Positions 23,924 through 33,553 of a stretch of DNA of 64,000 bases are shown here, one piece after another (within the stretch, counting starts at the first letter, position 1; each line of letters starts with the position of its first letter). The translations under genes were made by a program, and so were the position numbers. The notes beneath the pieces were generated by a model. The model made no database searches. It saw only the letters and a program-made list of their open reading frames with translations, and was not told where the DNA came from. Source of the stretch: an uncultured bacterium (GTDB lineage Bacteria; Bacillota; Clostridia; Lachnospirales; Lachnospiraceae); NCBI GenBank assembly GCA_948467735.1, contig CAOKFN010000008.1:1-64000 (forward strand), read 5' to 3'.

Positions 23924-24468
23924 AGCTCCACTCCTTCCTTTTCAAAATAAGCCTTCAGCCGATTCCTCGTTTTGGACAACAGATATTTTACCTGACGCCC
24001 GGACAGCGCATACTGCTCCGCCAGCTCGCTTATCGAATATCCATAAAAATATCTGGCCAAAAAAACGGCCGCGCTTTTACGGTCCAAGGTTTTCAGAAAA
24101 CGATTCAATACTTTGCCGATTTCTCTGGCTTCCCACATCTCTTCCATATCATTTCTCCTGTCTGGAATACATTCATTCAGCTCTACAAACAGCGCGTTCC
24201 TCTTTCCCGCGTTCAGATAATCCAATCTGTCAAAAGATAGATTTCTTGCAATGCGCACTAAAAAGTATTTTAAATTATTCGGTCTTGTGGGCGGAATGGC
24301 ATTCCATGCCGCCATATAAGTATCGTTTACAATCTCCTCCGTATCCCGGATACTGCGCAGAATGTTATATGCCACCCTGTTTAAATAAGCGTCATATTTC
24401 TTTCCCGTTTCCCGAATCGCCGCTTCCGAACGCTGAAAATACAGCTCAACGATTCCTGCGTCTTCCAT
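23920..24468 (-). CDS. ECF-type RNA polymerase sigma factor
   Basis: A 182-residue sigma-70 family protein: region 2 with EEIVNDTYMAAWNAIPP and RIARNLSFDRLDYLN, and region 4 with LDRKSAAVFLARYFYGYSISELAEQY and RQVKYLLSKTRNRLKAYF. It is translationally coupled to the following membrane partner and clearly related to the sigma gene at 19504. Two hairpins lie upstream in the divergent intergenic region. Target promoters are not identifiable here. Confidence 0.9.
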   Translation of the reverse strand: MEDAGIVELYFQRSEAAIRETGKKYDAYLNRVAYNILRSIRDTEEIVNDTYMAAWNAIPPTRPNNLKYFLVRIARNLSFDRLDYLNAGKRNALFVELNECIPDRRNDMEEMWEAREIGKVLNRFLKTLDRKSAAVFLARYFYGYSISELAEQYALSGRQVKYLLSKTRNRLKAYFEKEGVEL

Positions 24469-24570
24469 ATTGCCACAACCTCCTCATCCCAAAACTGAAA
24501 GCCTCCCCTTCCCGTCATGCCGCCTCCGGCAGCAATGCCTCTGCCAGAAGCACAGACAGTGCAGGACCGG

Positions 24571-24654
24571 AAGAACGCCGCTCTTGCGTTCTTCCCGGAA
24601 TGACTTAGATTTTCTTAGGCTGGGTACTTTCCAGCCTTAGAAAATCTTCATTCC
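24571..24654. other. Two adjacent hairpins in a divergent intergenic region
   Basis: The first (24571-24593) has perfect 8-bp arms AAGAACGC/GCGTTCTT. The second (24597-24654) has arms of about 25 bases with few mismatches around a 7-base loop. They lie between the sigma gene and the forward response regulator. Neither has a clean T-run for a gene ending here. Confidence 0.7.
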
Positions 24655-24763
24655 GTTCATACTTATATAGTAGGTGAAAAATAGAATCCGGACAAGAAAT
24701 ATTGAAAATTTTTTATTTTCTCCCGACAGGCCGACGGGTCTCCATATCGGAATATTCTGAGGA

Positions 24764-24792
24764 TTGATGTTTCGTCCTTAAAATAGTATAAT
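24764..24792 (+). promoter_or_regulatory. Promoter of two-component/ABC operon
   Basis: TTGATG, 17 bp, TATAAT, about 67 bases before the response regulator start. Confidence 0.75.
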
Positions 24793-24859
24793 AAACAAGC
24801 ACAAACCTGCCCCTCGTCACATTTCAGGCAGTATGAAACCGACAGCGAGGTATCAATAA

Positions 24860-25570
24860 ATGAATTATGATTGTTTGATCATTGACGACGAAAAATTACT
24901 TGCGGACAGCACCGCGGAATACTTTAACCTGTTCGGCGTGAAAACCGCCGTCGCATATACCGCTTCCCAATGCCGACAGTTTTTCCGCCAAAATACCGCG
25001 GCCCTGCTGCTGCTCGATATCAACCTTGAAGACAGCAGCGGTTTTCTGTTATGCAAAGAGCTTCGCGAACAGACCGACATTCCCATTCTTTTCATCTCCG
25101 CGCGAACCAGCGACGACGACAAAATTATCGCGCTGAATATCGGCGGGGACGATTATATCCAAAAGCCCTATTCCCTTGGAGTTCTGCTTGCAAAAGTAAA
25201 GGTGGTGCTGAAACGCTTCCAGCGTCAAAGAAGCACGGAATATTCCGACGGCTGGCTGACCGTGGATTTTAGCGCAAAACAGGTATTTGTCAAGGGAACT
25301 TCCGTCAAGCTCACCTCTCTGGAGTTCAAATTATTATCTTATTTGATGCAGAATGAAAACAGAGTCGTCTCAAAGCAGGAACTGTTTGAAAAAGTGTGGG
25401 AGGACAAATTTACCGGGGACGGCACCTTAAACGTACATATCCGCAGGATACGGGAGGCCATTGAACATGACCCAAGCCGTCCTGAATATATCGTCACCAT
25501 ATGGGGCGACGGATACAAATTCTCCACTTCTTCCCTGCAGCCGCGGCCGGAAGGGGAGGCCCGCCTATGA
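24860..25570 (+). CDS. OmpR-family response regulator
   Basis: A 236-residue regulator. Receiver residues are DD at 10-11, the phosphorylated Asp in LLLLDINLEDS (near 53), Ser in ISARTSD and Lys in YIQKPYS. The effector domain is a winged helix: VKLTSLEFKLLSYLM, NRVVSKQELFEKVW, LNVHIRRIREAIE, IWGDGYKFS. It overlaps the kinase gene by four bases and starts a four-gene unit with a kinase and an ABC system, the arrangement typical of peptide- or antibiotic-responsive modules. Confidence 0.95.
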   Translation: MNYDCLIIDDEKLLADSTAEYFNLFGVKTAVAYTASQCRQFFRQNTAALLLLDINLEDSSGFLLCKELREQTDIPILFISARTSDDDKIIALNIGGDDYIQKPYSLGVLLAKVKVVLKRFQRQRSTEYSDGWLTVDFSAKQVFVKGTSVKLTSLEFKLLSYLMQNENRVVSKQELFEKVWEDKFTGDGTLNVHIRRIREAIEHDPSRPEYIVTIWGDGYKFSTSSLQPRPEGEARL

Positions 25571-26823
25571 AAATACGAACCTTTCTCACAGGTCTATTCC
25601 TTATTTTCACTGTGGAGGCGGCAGTGCTCCTTATTTTTGCGGCGCAGGATACGGAGGAGGTACAGGATGCGGTTGCGGTCAACGAAGTGATCCACTCCGT
25701 GCAGGCCGATTGGGACGCAATGGAAACCCATTGCAATCGAACCTCCCTTGATTACGTGGTGTTAGATTCGGACGGGCGCGCCGTCTTCAAAACCCGTTCG
25801 GGGCTGAGCGAAAGCGTCAACGCGGCGATTATACACAGGGATACCATACTGGATGTCCCCACAGACAGGGCGGCGGGGAAAATTATCATTTACAATGACA
25901 GTCCGCGGATTCTGGGGACAAAAAAGCAAAACGCCGTCATCGTCCTGCTGACGGCACTATTCCTCCAATTCGGTCTCTGTATAAGCCTTCTGCTGTATTG
26001 GAACCACGCTGTCATAAAGCCCTTTCATCGGTTAAAAGGCTTTGCGGAGCGCATTGCCTGCGGCAATCTGGATATCCCCTTAGAAATGGACAGGCAGAAT
26101 CTGTTCGGCGCTTTTACGGAGAGCTTCGATATCATGCGGAGCGAGCTCAAAAAGGCCAGAATGGCGGAAGCGAAAGCCAACGCGGACAAAAAAGAGCTTG
26201 TGGCAAAGCTGTCCCACGACATCAAAACCCCCGCCGCAAGCATCAAGGCCGCATCGGAATTGGGAATCGCCCTTGCGGACGACGGGAGAATCAAGGACAA
26301 TTACTTACAGATTATCCGCAAAGCCGACCAGATCAACACCCTGATCACAAATCTGTTCACCGCCTCCATGGAAGAGCTTGACCAGCTTCCCGTAACGCCC
26401 CAAGAGACGGAAAGCTCCATACTTTACACCCTGCTTGAAAATTCCGATTACCTTCACCTCAGTGAAATTCCTGTGGTTCCCCACTGTATTTTGTACATGG
26501 ATACCCTCCGTCTGCAGCAGGTATTCGACAACCTCTTTGCCAATTCCTACAAATACGCGGACACGAAAATTGACGTCAGCATCTCCAAAAACAGCGGCAG
26601 CCTTGCCGTCAGCATAGAAGATTACGGCGGAGGGGTCAGCAGGGAGGAACTGCCCCTTTTAAAAGAAAAATTTAAGCGGGGAACCCATGTCAAACATGTG
26701 GAAGGCGCGGGTTTGGGACTTTTTATCTCCGATTATTTTATGAGCAGGATGGGCGGGAGCCTCCTGATTGAAAACGGACGGCACGGCCTGAAGGCCACGG
26801 TGGTTATTTCTTTTGCGTCATGA
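25567..26823 (+). CDS. Sensor histidine kinase
   Basis: About 418 residues. A first membrane helix (about 4-24), an extracellular sensor segment of about 100 residues, a second helix at AVIVLLTALFLQFGLCISLL, a HAMP-like linker, the H-box KLSHDIKTPAASIK, the N-box FDNLFANSYKYAD, and GGGV and GAGLGL boxes. The ATG at 25567 overlaps the regulator stop; a longer frame runs back into that gene and is rejected. With an extracellular domain this is not the short BceS type. It should phosphorylate the regulator at 24860. Confidence 0.93.
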   Translation: MKIRTFLTGLFLIFTVEAAVLLIFAAQDTEEVQDAVAVNEVIHSVQADWDAMETHCNRTSLDYVVLDSDGRAVFKTRSGLSESVNAAIIHRDTILDVPTDRAAGKIIIYNDSPRILGTKKQNAVIVLLTALFLQFGLCISLLLYWNHAVIKPFHRLKGFAERIACGNLDIPLEMDRQNLFGAFTESFDIMRSELKKARMAEAKANADKKELVAKLSHDIKTPAASIKAASELGIALADDGRIKDNYLQIIRKADQINTLITNLFTASMEELDQLPVTPQETESSILYTLLENSDYLHLSEIPVVPHCILYMDTLRLQQVFDNLFANSYKYADTKIDVSISKNSGSLAVSIEDYGGGVSREELPLLKEKFKRGTHVKHVEGAGLGLFISDYFMSRMGGSLLIENGRHGLKATVVISFAS

Positions 26824-26910
26824 TTTAAGGAATATCTAAGAACTGCATAAGGACATTTAAGAAAGCAGCTGGTAAACTACTCTCCATACACATCAAACTT
26901 AGGAGGCAGC

Positions 26911-27669
26911 ATGAAAAAAGTATTGTTAAAAACGGAGAGCTTGTGCAAGTCTTTTTCCAACGGAGGAACCTTGCAGCATGTCTTGAAAAATGTCAATCTG
27001 GAACTTTACCAAGGGGACTTCACCGTGATCATGGGGGCCAGCGGCGCCGGGAAGTCCACCCTGCTCTATGCTCTGTCGGGCATGGATACGCCGTCCCTTG
27101 GCACAATCACCTTCGGGGAGGAGACCATCTCCGATTTGAGCCCCGACGGTCTTGCGCTCTTTCGCCGGAATCACTGCGGATTTGTATTTCAGCAGATTTA
27201 TCTGATTGAGGGAATGAGCGTCATGGATAATGTACTTGCCGCCGGCCTGCTTGTGAACAAGGACAAAAAGGCCCTTGTAAAACGCGCCGGAGAATTATTT
27301 GCGGCAGTGGGAATCGATGAAGAAACCCGGAAAAAATTCGCGTCCCAGATTTCCGGCGGCGAGGCCCAGCGGGCGGGCATTGTGCGGGCGTTAATCAACC
27401 ACCCTGAAATACTGTTCGCAGACGAGCCCACGGGCGCCCTGAATTCCAAGACAGGTCTGGATGTGTTAGATACCCTTACCATGTTCAACGAACAGGGCCA
27501 GAATGTGGTCATGGTGACGCATGACATGCGTTCCGCCCGCCGGGGCAATCGCATCCTGTATCTAAAGGACGGCATGATTCTAGGGGAATGTAACCTTGGC
27601 AGATATGTTTCGGGGGATAAGGCAAGGCATGAGACGCTCTCTTCCTTCCTCACCGAAATGGGCTGGTGA
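26911..27669 (+). CDS. ABC transporter ATPase, MacB/LolD type
   Basis: A 252-residue ATPase: Walker A MGASGAGKST, Q-loop VFQQIYL, signature ISGGEAQRAG, Walker B ILFADEPTGALNS and switch histidine MVTHDMRS. This subgroup powers FtsX-type permeases in peptide or lipoprotein export and antimicrobial peptide resistance. AGGAGG precedes the start. It lies 87 bp after the kinase gene and directly before the permease. Confidence 0.95.
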   Translation: MKKVLLKTESLCKSFSNGGTLQHVLKNVNLELYQGDFTVIMGASGAGKSTLLYALSGMDTPSLGTITFGEETISDLSPDGLALFRRNHCGFVFQQIYLIEGMSVMDNVLAAGLLVNKDKKALVKRAGELFAAVGIDEETRKKFASQISGGEAQRAGIVRALINHPEILFADEPTGALNSKTGLDVLDTLTMFNEQGQNVVMVTHDMRSARRGNRILYLKDGMILGECNLGRYVSGDKARHETLSSFLTEMGW

Positions 27670-27686
27670 CAGAAGGGAGGGTGAAG

Positions 27687-30029
27687 ATGAAAAAATATAT
27701 ACTTCTTGTGAGCTCTAACCTGCGCCGGGCAAAAGGACAGACCGCGGCGCTTGCGGCGCTCATCCTGCTGGCGGCGTTCATGCTGAATCTGTGGCTGATG
27801 CTGGCCATGGATTATAAGCAGAATTTCAACCGTTATCACGATGAACTGAATGCGGAGCATGTCACCTTTGCCGCCATGGGAAGCGGCGGCGGGCTGAAGG
27901 AATCCATCCTTCAAATCCTTGAAAACGATTCCCGCACCACCGATTACTGTCTGGACGATTCCATGTGCATGGTGGGTTCTTTTGAATATAACGGCGGCCA
28001 GATAAATACCAATTTCCTGATTCTTGACAAGGAGACCGCGCTCTCCCGTCCGGTGGGGAAAATCGAATTCGTGGAGGACAGCGAATATGCAGGCGGCGTC
28101 TATCTTCCCATGCTTTACAAGACTGGCGATCTGGACGTTGGCAGCACTCTTGAACTCACCATCGGCAGCAATACCTTAAGTTATACCATATGCGGTTTTA
28201 TCAACAGCGTTATGACGGGTTCCCATAACTGCGTGCTGTGTACGCTGGTTTTGACGGAGGATAAGTATCAGGAGCTGAAAGAAACCGGCTATGCGCCCCA
28301 ATCCGTCTTGGCCTCCGTGCGGATTTCGGATCCCGGCGAAAGCGAAGATTTTGAGACAATGCTGCACAATTCGGTCTCCGCCCAATATCCTGACGCATTG
28401 ACCGTGAGCAATTCCTATGCGCTGGTTTTCCAATCCCGTTATATTTCACAGATGATTTGTTCGAGCATCCTAAACGCCATGGCTTTCTTTATTCTGCTGA
28501 TTGCTCTGGTGGTCATTTCGTCCAATATCATCCATTACATTCAGGAAAATATGAAAAACCTCGGCGCCCTTAAGGCAGTGGGATACACAAGCAGGCAGCT
28601 GATTCTGCCTCTCCTGCTGCAGTTTGAAGGCGTCTCCCTGACTGCGGCTGCGGCGGGGGCGGGACTCTCCTATCTCCTGTTCCCCATGCTCAACGCCATG
28701 ATGATTTCCCAGACGGGGATTCCCTATGCCGTCCGCTTCCTGCCACTCCCTCTGCTGCTTTCACTGGTGATTCTGGAGGGAACCATCGCCCTTGCGGTGT
28801 GGCTGTCCGCCCGCAGGATCCGGAACATCGAGCCGATTACCGCGCTTCGGCAGGGCATACGGACCCATAATTTCAAGCGAAATCCCATCCTGCTGGAAAA
28901 GACGAAGCTGCCTCTTCTGCCTGCGCTTTCCTTAAAGACCACCCTTTCCGGAATCAAACAGAACGTTACCGTCTGCGTCACCATGCTGGTGCTTTCCTTG
29001 GTGGTGGTCTTTTCCGGACTGATGATAGAAAATTTTATCAGGGATATGACACCCTTCCTTGAAATGATCGTGGGTGAAGTTGCGGACAGCTGTATCAATA
29101 TCAACGCGGAGGCGGAAGAAGAATTCCTACAGGCAATGAGCGCCGACGAACGGGTGGAGAAAATTTATCTCTACCACTCCTTAAACGTAAGCCATGCGGA
29201 CGGAATCAGTCTCCTTGCAATGATCTGCGATGATTTTTCCAAAGTCAACAATCAAAAGGTCTGCATCGAAGGGCGGTTTCCCAAATACGACAACGAGATG
29301 GCCCTTGCCGCAAAATACGCAAAGGAACAAGGCCTCAAAATCGGAAACGAAATCACCCTGACCGCCGGAGGAAACGAAGCGTCCTACCTCATTTCAGGCT
29401 TTACACAGATGAGTAACAATCTTGGAAAGGACTGCCTGCTGACCAGAGCCGGATATGAAAAATTGGGGGGACTCGACAACGTAAGCTATTATCTCAACCT
29501 CACTGCGGACACGGATGTGGATGCGTTTAACGCGGACACCAAAACGGCGTTCCCAGAGGACGTCAATACCGTGATCAATGTTCTGTCCGTGGTGGAAGGA
29601 GGCTCATCCGTTTACCTTTCCCTGATGACGATCATTGTAATTGCCATCCTCATATTAAGCATTGCCATCATTGTGTTTGTACTCTATCTGTTGATACGGA
29701 CCATGCTGAAATCAAAGATGCAGGAATACGGAATCATGAAGGCGCTGGGATATACCACAGGCCAGCTCATCCTGCAGACCGCGGCCAGCTTTATGCCCGC
29801 CGTCATACTCTCGGCGGCCGTGGGGCTTATCGTATGTTCCTTTATGATAAATCCTCTGCTCTCCGTATTCTTAAGCGAAATCGGGATCGTAACATGTACG
29901 TTCAGGGTGCCCGCAGGGTTTATCATCCTCGCCGGAATGGGCCTTGTCCTGTTTACCTTTGGCACCGCCTGCGCCCTGTCCGTGAAAATCAGGAAGATCG
30001 CTCCCAGAATGCTGCTTTCCGGGGAATAA
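27687..30029 (+). CDS. FtsX-like ABC permease
   Basis: About 780 residues with two FtsX domains. One helix near the N-terminus is followed by an extracellular domain, three helices around residues 265-385, a fifth helix near 435, a second extracellular domain, and three final helices from about 645 to 770. KNLGALKAVGYTSRQLI and EYGIMKALGYTTGQLI are the repeated cytoplasmic coupling motifs. It partners the ATPase just upstream. The start at 27687 has GGAGGG before it and is preferred to an ATG seven codons earlier that overlaps the ATPase. Substrate unknown; the linked kinase and regulator probably control expression. Confidence 0.93.
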   Translation: MKKYILLVSSNLRRAKGQTAALAALILLAAFMLNLWLMLAMDYKQNFNRYHDELNAEHVTFAAMGSGGGLKESILQILENDSRTTDYCLDDSMCMVGSFEYNGGQINTNFLILDKETALSRPVGKIEFVEDSEYAGGVYLPMLYKTGDLDVGSTLELTIGSNTLSYTICGFINSVMTGSHNCVLCTLVLTEDKYQELKETGYAPQSVLASVRISDPGESEDFETMLHNSVSAQYPDALTVSNSYALVFQSRYISQMICSSILNAMAFFILLIALVVISSNIIHYIQENMKNLGALKAVGYTSRQLILPLLLQFEGVSLTAAAAGAGLSYLLFPMLNAMMISQTGIPYAVRFLPLPLLLSLVILEGTIALAVWLSARRIRNIEPITALRQGIRTHNFKRNPILLEKTKLPLLPALSLKTTLSGIKQNVTVCVTMLVLSLVVVFSGLMIENFIRDMTPFLEMIVGEVADSCININAEAEEEFLQAMSADERVEKIYLYHSLNVSHADGISLLAMICDDFSKVNNQKVCIEGRFPKYDNEMALAAKYAKEQGLKIGNEITLTAGGNEASYLISGFTQMSNNLGKDCLLTRAGYEKLGGLDNVSYYLNLTADTDVDAFNADTKTAFPEDVNTVINVLSVVEGGSSVYLSLMTIIVIAILILSIAIIVFVLYLLIRTMLKSKMQEYGIMKALGYTTGQLILQTAASFMPAVILSAAVGLIVCSFMINPLLSVFLSEIGIVTCTFRVPAGFIILAGMGLVLFTFGTACALSVKIRKIAPRMLLSGE

Positions 30030-30099
30030 ACCATGCTTCCTCTCCTCGCCGACGGCTTGTGAAGGACGGGCGTATTCATCTTTCAATCTTCTCCTACAA

Positions 30100-30120
30100 A
30101 CAGGGCGTTAATCGCCCTGT
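30100..30120. terminator. Hairpin between convergent units
   Basis: ACAGGGCG and CGCCCTGT arms with a short loop. On the minus strand it follows and contains the stop codon of the small peptide gene, ending in TTTG; on the plus strand it may end the ABC operon. Weak T-runs. Confidence 0.5.
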
Positions 30121-30233
30121 TGTATTGATTTCATCCCTTTTCCTGCAATCGTAAGCGTGTTCATATCTGCCGCTATGTCCTCAAACTGTTCCTTTCTTCT
30201 TGTTTCCTCATTCCCTGCTGCAGCTGCACTCAT
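30108..30233 (-). CDS. Orphan small peptide, 41 residues
   Basis: A short peptide starting MSAAAAGNEETRRKEQFEDI, with a final IAGKGMKSIQQGD. AAGGAGG eight bases before the ATG is among the strongest ribosome binding sites here, which argues for real translation. It has no Cys, no leader-peptide GG site and no membrane helix. The middle is acidic and helical, the end basic and glycine-containing. I know no family. It stands convergent to the ABC exporter operon, and its stop codon lies within a terminator-like hairpin. A longer upstream frame covers a dispersed repeat and is rejected. Confidence 0.6.
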   Translation of the reverse strand: MSAAAAGNEETRRKEQFEDIAADMNTLTIAGKGMKSIQQGD

Positions 30234-30255
30234 ACTAAAATCCTCCTTATCTATG

Positions 30256-30365
30256 TATTTTTTATAGTCAATAACCCCGCCGCAAGCAGCGGGGCATGGA
30301 ATTTGATGCGCCCCAAGGGCAATGCGTCCATAGGACGCTATGGTATTGACCCTCGCGGGAATAAA
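30256..30365. repeat. Dispersed intergenic repeat, copy C
   Basis: Contains a CCCCGC/GCGGGG hairpin, the palindrome-like GCGTCCATAGGACGC, and TTGACCCTCGCGGGAAT. Longest copy of the four in the window. Confidence 0.7.
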
Positions 30366-30426
30366 AGGCATCTGGATTTCTTTTTTTCCAAATGCCTTCC
30401 TGCGCAGCCTATCTTATTATCAAATT

Positions 30427-30960
30427 TTACTGAATCTTGATAGAGAACCCATCATATATTCCCACCGGCACATCTTCACCAAAAGAATACTCTTCCATTG
30501 TTTCTTTTTCAAATCTGTATACCATAACCGTCTCTTTTGCAGGGTCAACAATCCAATACTCTCTGACATCTGCCGCCCGATATTTGAACAGCTTTGTAAA
30601 ATAATCCATAGCCTTATTTCCGGGAGAAACAATTTCAATAATCCAATCCGGAGCGCCATTACATCCTTTATCCGTTATCTTATTTTCATCGCAGATAACA
30701 GATATATCCGGCTCTACATAATTGGTATCCTCCTGATTTAAAAATACGGCAAACGGCGCCGGGAACACTTCACATTCACCGTTGTTTTTTCTGATAAAGT
30801 CTTTGATTTGATAATGCAAATCAGAAACCAGTCTCTGATGTTTTGTATTAGGGGGATCCATATAGTAAATTTTCCCGTCAATCAGTTCCGCTCTCTCTCC
30901 GTCCGGCAGAGCATAAATATCATTTATGGTGTAAACATTTTCCCTTCTTAACGCATCCAT
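30427..30960 (-). CDS. Uma2-family (DUF820) protein
   Basis: A 177-residue member of the Uma2 family, which has a PD-(D/E)xK nuclease-like fold. YTINDIYALPDGERAELIDGKIYYM opens it; YVEPDISVICDE supplies the Asp, DWIIEIVSPGNK the Glu region, and YRAADVREYWIVDP the C-terminal core. These proteins are abundant in cyanobacteria and present in clostridia; their role is unknown, with mobile or restriction-like functions proposed. No partner gene is adjacent. Confidence 0.9.
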   Translation of the reverse strand: MDALRRENVYTINDIYALPDGERAELIDGKIYYMDPPNTKHQRLVSDLHYQIKDFIRKNNGECEVFPAPFAVFLNQEDTNYVEPDISVICDENKITDKGCNGAPDWIIEIVSPGNKAMDYFTKLFKYRAADVREYWIVDPAKETVMVYRFEKETMEEYSFGEDVPVGIYDGFSIKIQ

Positions 30961-31121
30961 TCTTTACGCCTCCCCATTCTTGATTCAATGAGCAATAACA
31001 TCCACAAGAATTACAACCTGATAGTTTGGGGGCAATCTGTCCGTTCCCGCTTCTTTCTTCCGCAGTTCTTCCAGTATCGTCTCCTTCTCCGCCATGGTCG
31101 GCGCTCATTTTCCTGTCATAT

Positions 31122-31168
31122 AAAAACAGTCGGCCCAAACGACGCGCTTGTCTGGGCCGAACTGTTTT
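31122..31168 (-). terminator. Terminator after secDF
   Basis: On the minus strand AACAGTTCGGCCCA pairs with TGGGCCGACTGTT (one bulge), followed by TTTAT. It lies about 30 bases after the secDF stop. Confidence 0.85.
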
Positions 31169-31199
31169 CATTGATTCCTGCGGACACATGCCGCAGAGG

Positions 31200-33482
31200 T
31201 CAGCCTTTCTCTGCCTTGGCCTTCGGGGCAAATTTCATCCGCAGCACATACCACAGGCTTCCCGCCAGACAAATGGAGGAATACGCGCCGCAGACAATGC
31301 CCACCATCAGGGGCAGGGCAAAGTCCCGAATACTGGTAACGCCCAGAACATACAGCACCGCCACCATAATGAAGGTGGTCAGGGAAGTAAAAATACTTCT
31401 GGACATGGTCTGAGTAATGCTCCTGTTTACAATTTCCTTCAAATCATCCTTATGAGTCATGGAACCCATATTCTCACGGATTCTGTCGAAAATAACAATG
31501 GTGGCATTGATGGAATAACCCACAATGGTAAGCATACAGGCCACAAAGGTATTGCTCACGGTAATCCTTGCCGCGGCATAGAACACCAGCACTATCAAAA
31601 CATCATGAAGCAACGCAATAATGCTGCTGAGTCCAAAACGAATATCGCTGAACCGAATTCTAATATATATCAGCATACACACAATGGCTACGGCCACCGC
31701 AATGATGGTATCCGATTTCATTTCACTGCTGATGGTGGAGCTGATGGTCTCGGAGGTTATCATTTTCTCGTCAACACCGAAATTCTCCGTCAGCATCCGG
31801 TTTAAAGCCTCTCTCTGTTCCACGGACAGGGAGGTCGTCTTAAAGATAACCTCATTGGAATCCTGTACCGTCTGAATCTGTACCGCGCTCCCGGTAATCT
31901 CTTCAATCAAGGGCACTACCTGACTATTGGCGCTCTCTAACGTCATTGCCTCCTGAAATGTCACCGTGGTGGCCGTGCCGCCCTTGAACTCCAGACTGTA
32001 ATTCAGCATATCCCCCGTGGAAGCCTTATTAACGCCCATAACGATAAATCCCGCCGCGATCAGCCCAAGGGAAATGCCGAAGCAGATTCCCTTCTTGGAA
32101 AGAATGTCGAGCACCTTTCTCTCCTTTCCCACGCCGTACAGCTTCTCGCTCTTTAATCCCAGAGCGTAGAACGCATAAAGCAGATACCTTGTCACCACCA
32201 GCGAAGTAAACATGGAAAGCACAATGCCCAGCGCAAGGGTCTGGGCAAAGCCCTTCACGCTGCCCGGCCCTAACAAAAGCAGCACCCCCGCCGCAATCAA
32301 AGTGGTAATGTTGCCGTCCACAATGGCTGACAGCGCCTTGTCAAACCCTATTTTTATTGCGCTTTTCACGGTTTTGCTGGACGCCAGCTCCTCACGGATA
32401 CGGGCAAAAATGATAACGTTTGCGTCCACCGCCATGCCGATGGACAAAATGATGCCCGCCACACCCGACAAAGTCAATGTCATATCAAATCCGTTCAGCA
32501 GCAGAATCACCAGCGCCACATAGGAAAGCAGGCCTATGGCGGACGCCGCGCCCGGAACCAGATATACCGCAATCATGAACACGATCACTATGATAAGCCC
32601 GATGGCTCCCGCCTTTAAGCTGGTGTCAATGGCCTCCACGCCCAGCTGGGCCCCCACTACCTTGGAGTGAAGCTCCTCCAGCTCCAGCCGCAGGCCTCCA
32701 ATGCGAATGGTGGACGCGAGATTCTCCGCTTTCTCATATGACTCTATGGGAGAAATCTGCGCATTGCCGTCCGTAATCACCACGCTCACGGAGGGGGCGC
32801 TTATAATGCTTCCGTCATAATAGATGGCAAGCGTCTCGTCTTTATCACAGGCATTCCTTGTGGCCTGCTCAAATTTCGCCCTGCCCTCGTCCGTCATGGT
32901 CAGGCTCACCGCATATACCGAATTCTGCAGAGAATCCTTGGACTGTGTCGTTCCTGCCGCCGCATCCTTCACATCCGTTCCCTGCACCAGAATGGAGCCG
33001 TCCGCAATCAGCTCATCAATCGTTTTATTCAGCACATAGACATAACCGTAGCCGCCGTCCGCCGTCTGTCCCATCTGCATACTGTAATTGGCATTGCCCT
33101 CCGAATCCGTCTGGGCGATAAAATACAGCGCTCCCGGCCTTCCAAGCTCCTGAAGAATCAAATTGGCGTCGCTGACGCCGGGGATTTCAATATTGATTCT
33201 GTCGGCGCCCTCCTGATAGACAATCGCTTCCGTGCTGTAATTTTCCACACGCTTCTGAAGCTTTGCAATGGTGTCGCTCATGTCCGTGGCGCTGGGAGTC
33301 CCCTCGCCCACCACCTGATACGTGATGCTGACGCCCCCCGCCAGATCAAGCCCCAGCTTGATATCGGAAGCGCTTCCGTCCCCCTCCGGGTTCACGCCGA
33401 AAAAGTCAACATAAGTGACGCCCGCCAGAATCAAAAGGATGCAAAGCAGTATCACAATGGCTTTGTTCTTTTTCATATTCAT
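31200..33482 (-). CDS. secDF: Protein translocase subunit SecDF (fused)
   Basis: A 760-residue fusion of SecD and SecF, which use the proton motive force to help Sec-dependent secretion. The SecD half has the first helix (about 8-26), LGLDLAGGVSITYQV, the periplasmic P1 region, a SIGMAVDANVIIFARIREE motif and six helices in all. The SecF half starts near 440 and has LEFKGGTATTVTF, VGYSINATIVIFDRIREN and MSRSIFTSLTTF. Fused SecDF is usual in many Firmicutes. It follows the SCIFF maturase on the same strand by about 70 bp. A strong terminator ends the unit. Confidence 0.96.
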   Translation of the reverse strand: MNMKKNKAIVILLCILLILAGVTYVDFFGVNPEGDGSASDIKLGLDLAGGVSITYQVVGEGTPSATDMSDTIAKLQKRVENYSTEAIVYQEGADRINIEIPGVSDANLILQELGRPGALYFIAQTDSEGNANYSMQMGQTADGGYGYVYVLNKTIDELIADGSILVQGTDVKDAAAGTTQSKDSLQNSVYAVSLTMTDEGRAKFEQATRNACDKDETLAIYYDGSIISAPSVSVVITDGNAQISPIESYEKAENLASTIRIGGLRLELEELHSKVVGAQLGVEAIDTSLKAGAIGLIIVIVFMIAVYLVPGAASAIGLLSYVALVILLLNGFDMTLTLSGVAGIILSIGMAVDANVIIFARIREELASSKTVKSAIKIGFDKALSAIVDGNITTLIAAGVLLLLGPGSVKGFAQTLALGIVLSMFTSLVVTRYLLYAFYALGLKSEKLYGVGKERKVLDILSKKGICFGISLGLIAAGFIVMGVNKASTGDMLNYSLEFKGGTATTVTFQEAMTLESANSQVVPLIEEITGSAVQIQTVQDSNEVIFKTTSLSVEQREALNRMLTENFGVDEKMITSETISSTISSEMKSDTIIAVAVAIVCMLIYIRIRFSDIRFGLSSIIALLHDVLIVLVFYAAARITVSNTFVACMLTIVGYSINATIVIFDRIRENMGSMTHKDDLKEIVNRSITQTMSRSIFTSLTTFIMVAVLYVLGVTSIRDFALPLMVGIVCGAYSSICLAGSLWYVLRMKFAPKAKAEKG

Positions 33483-33553
33483 GCTCTTTCGTCCTTTCTA
33501 TATATAATGAATTTTATGTCAGGAACCGTTTCCCGAAATCTGTCTTCTAAGGG

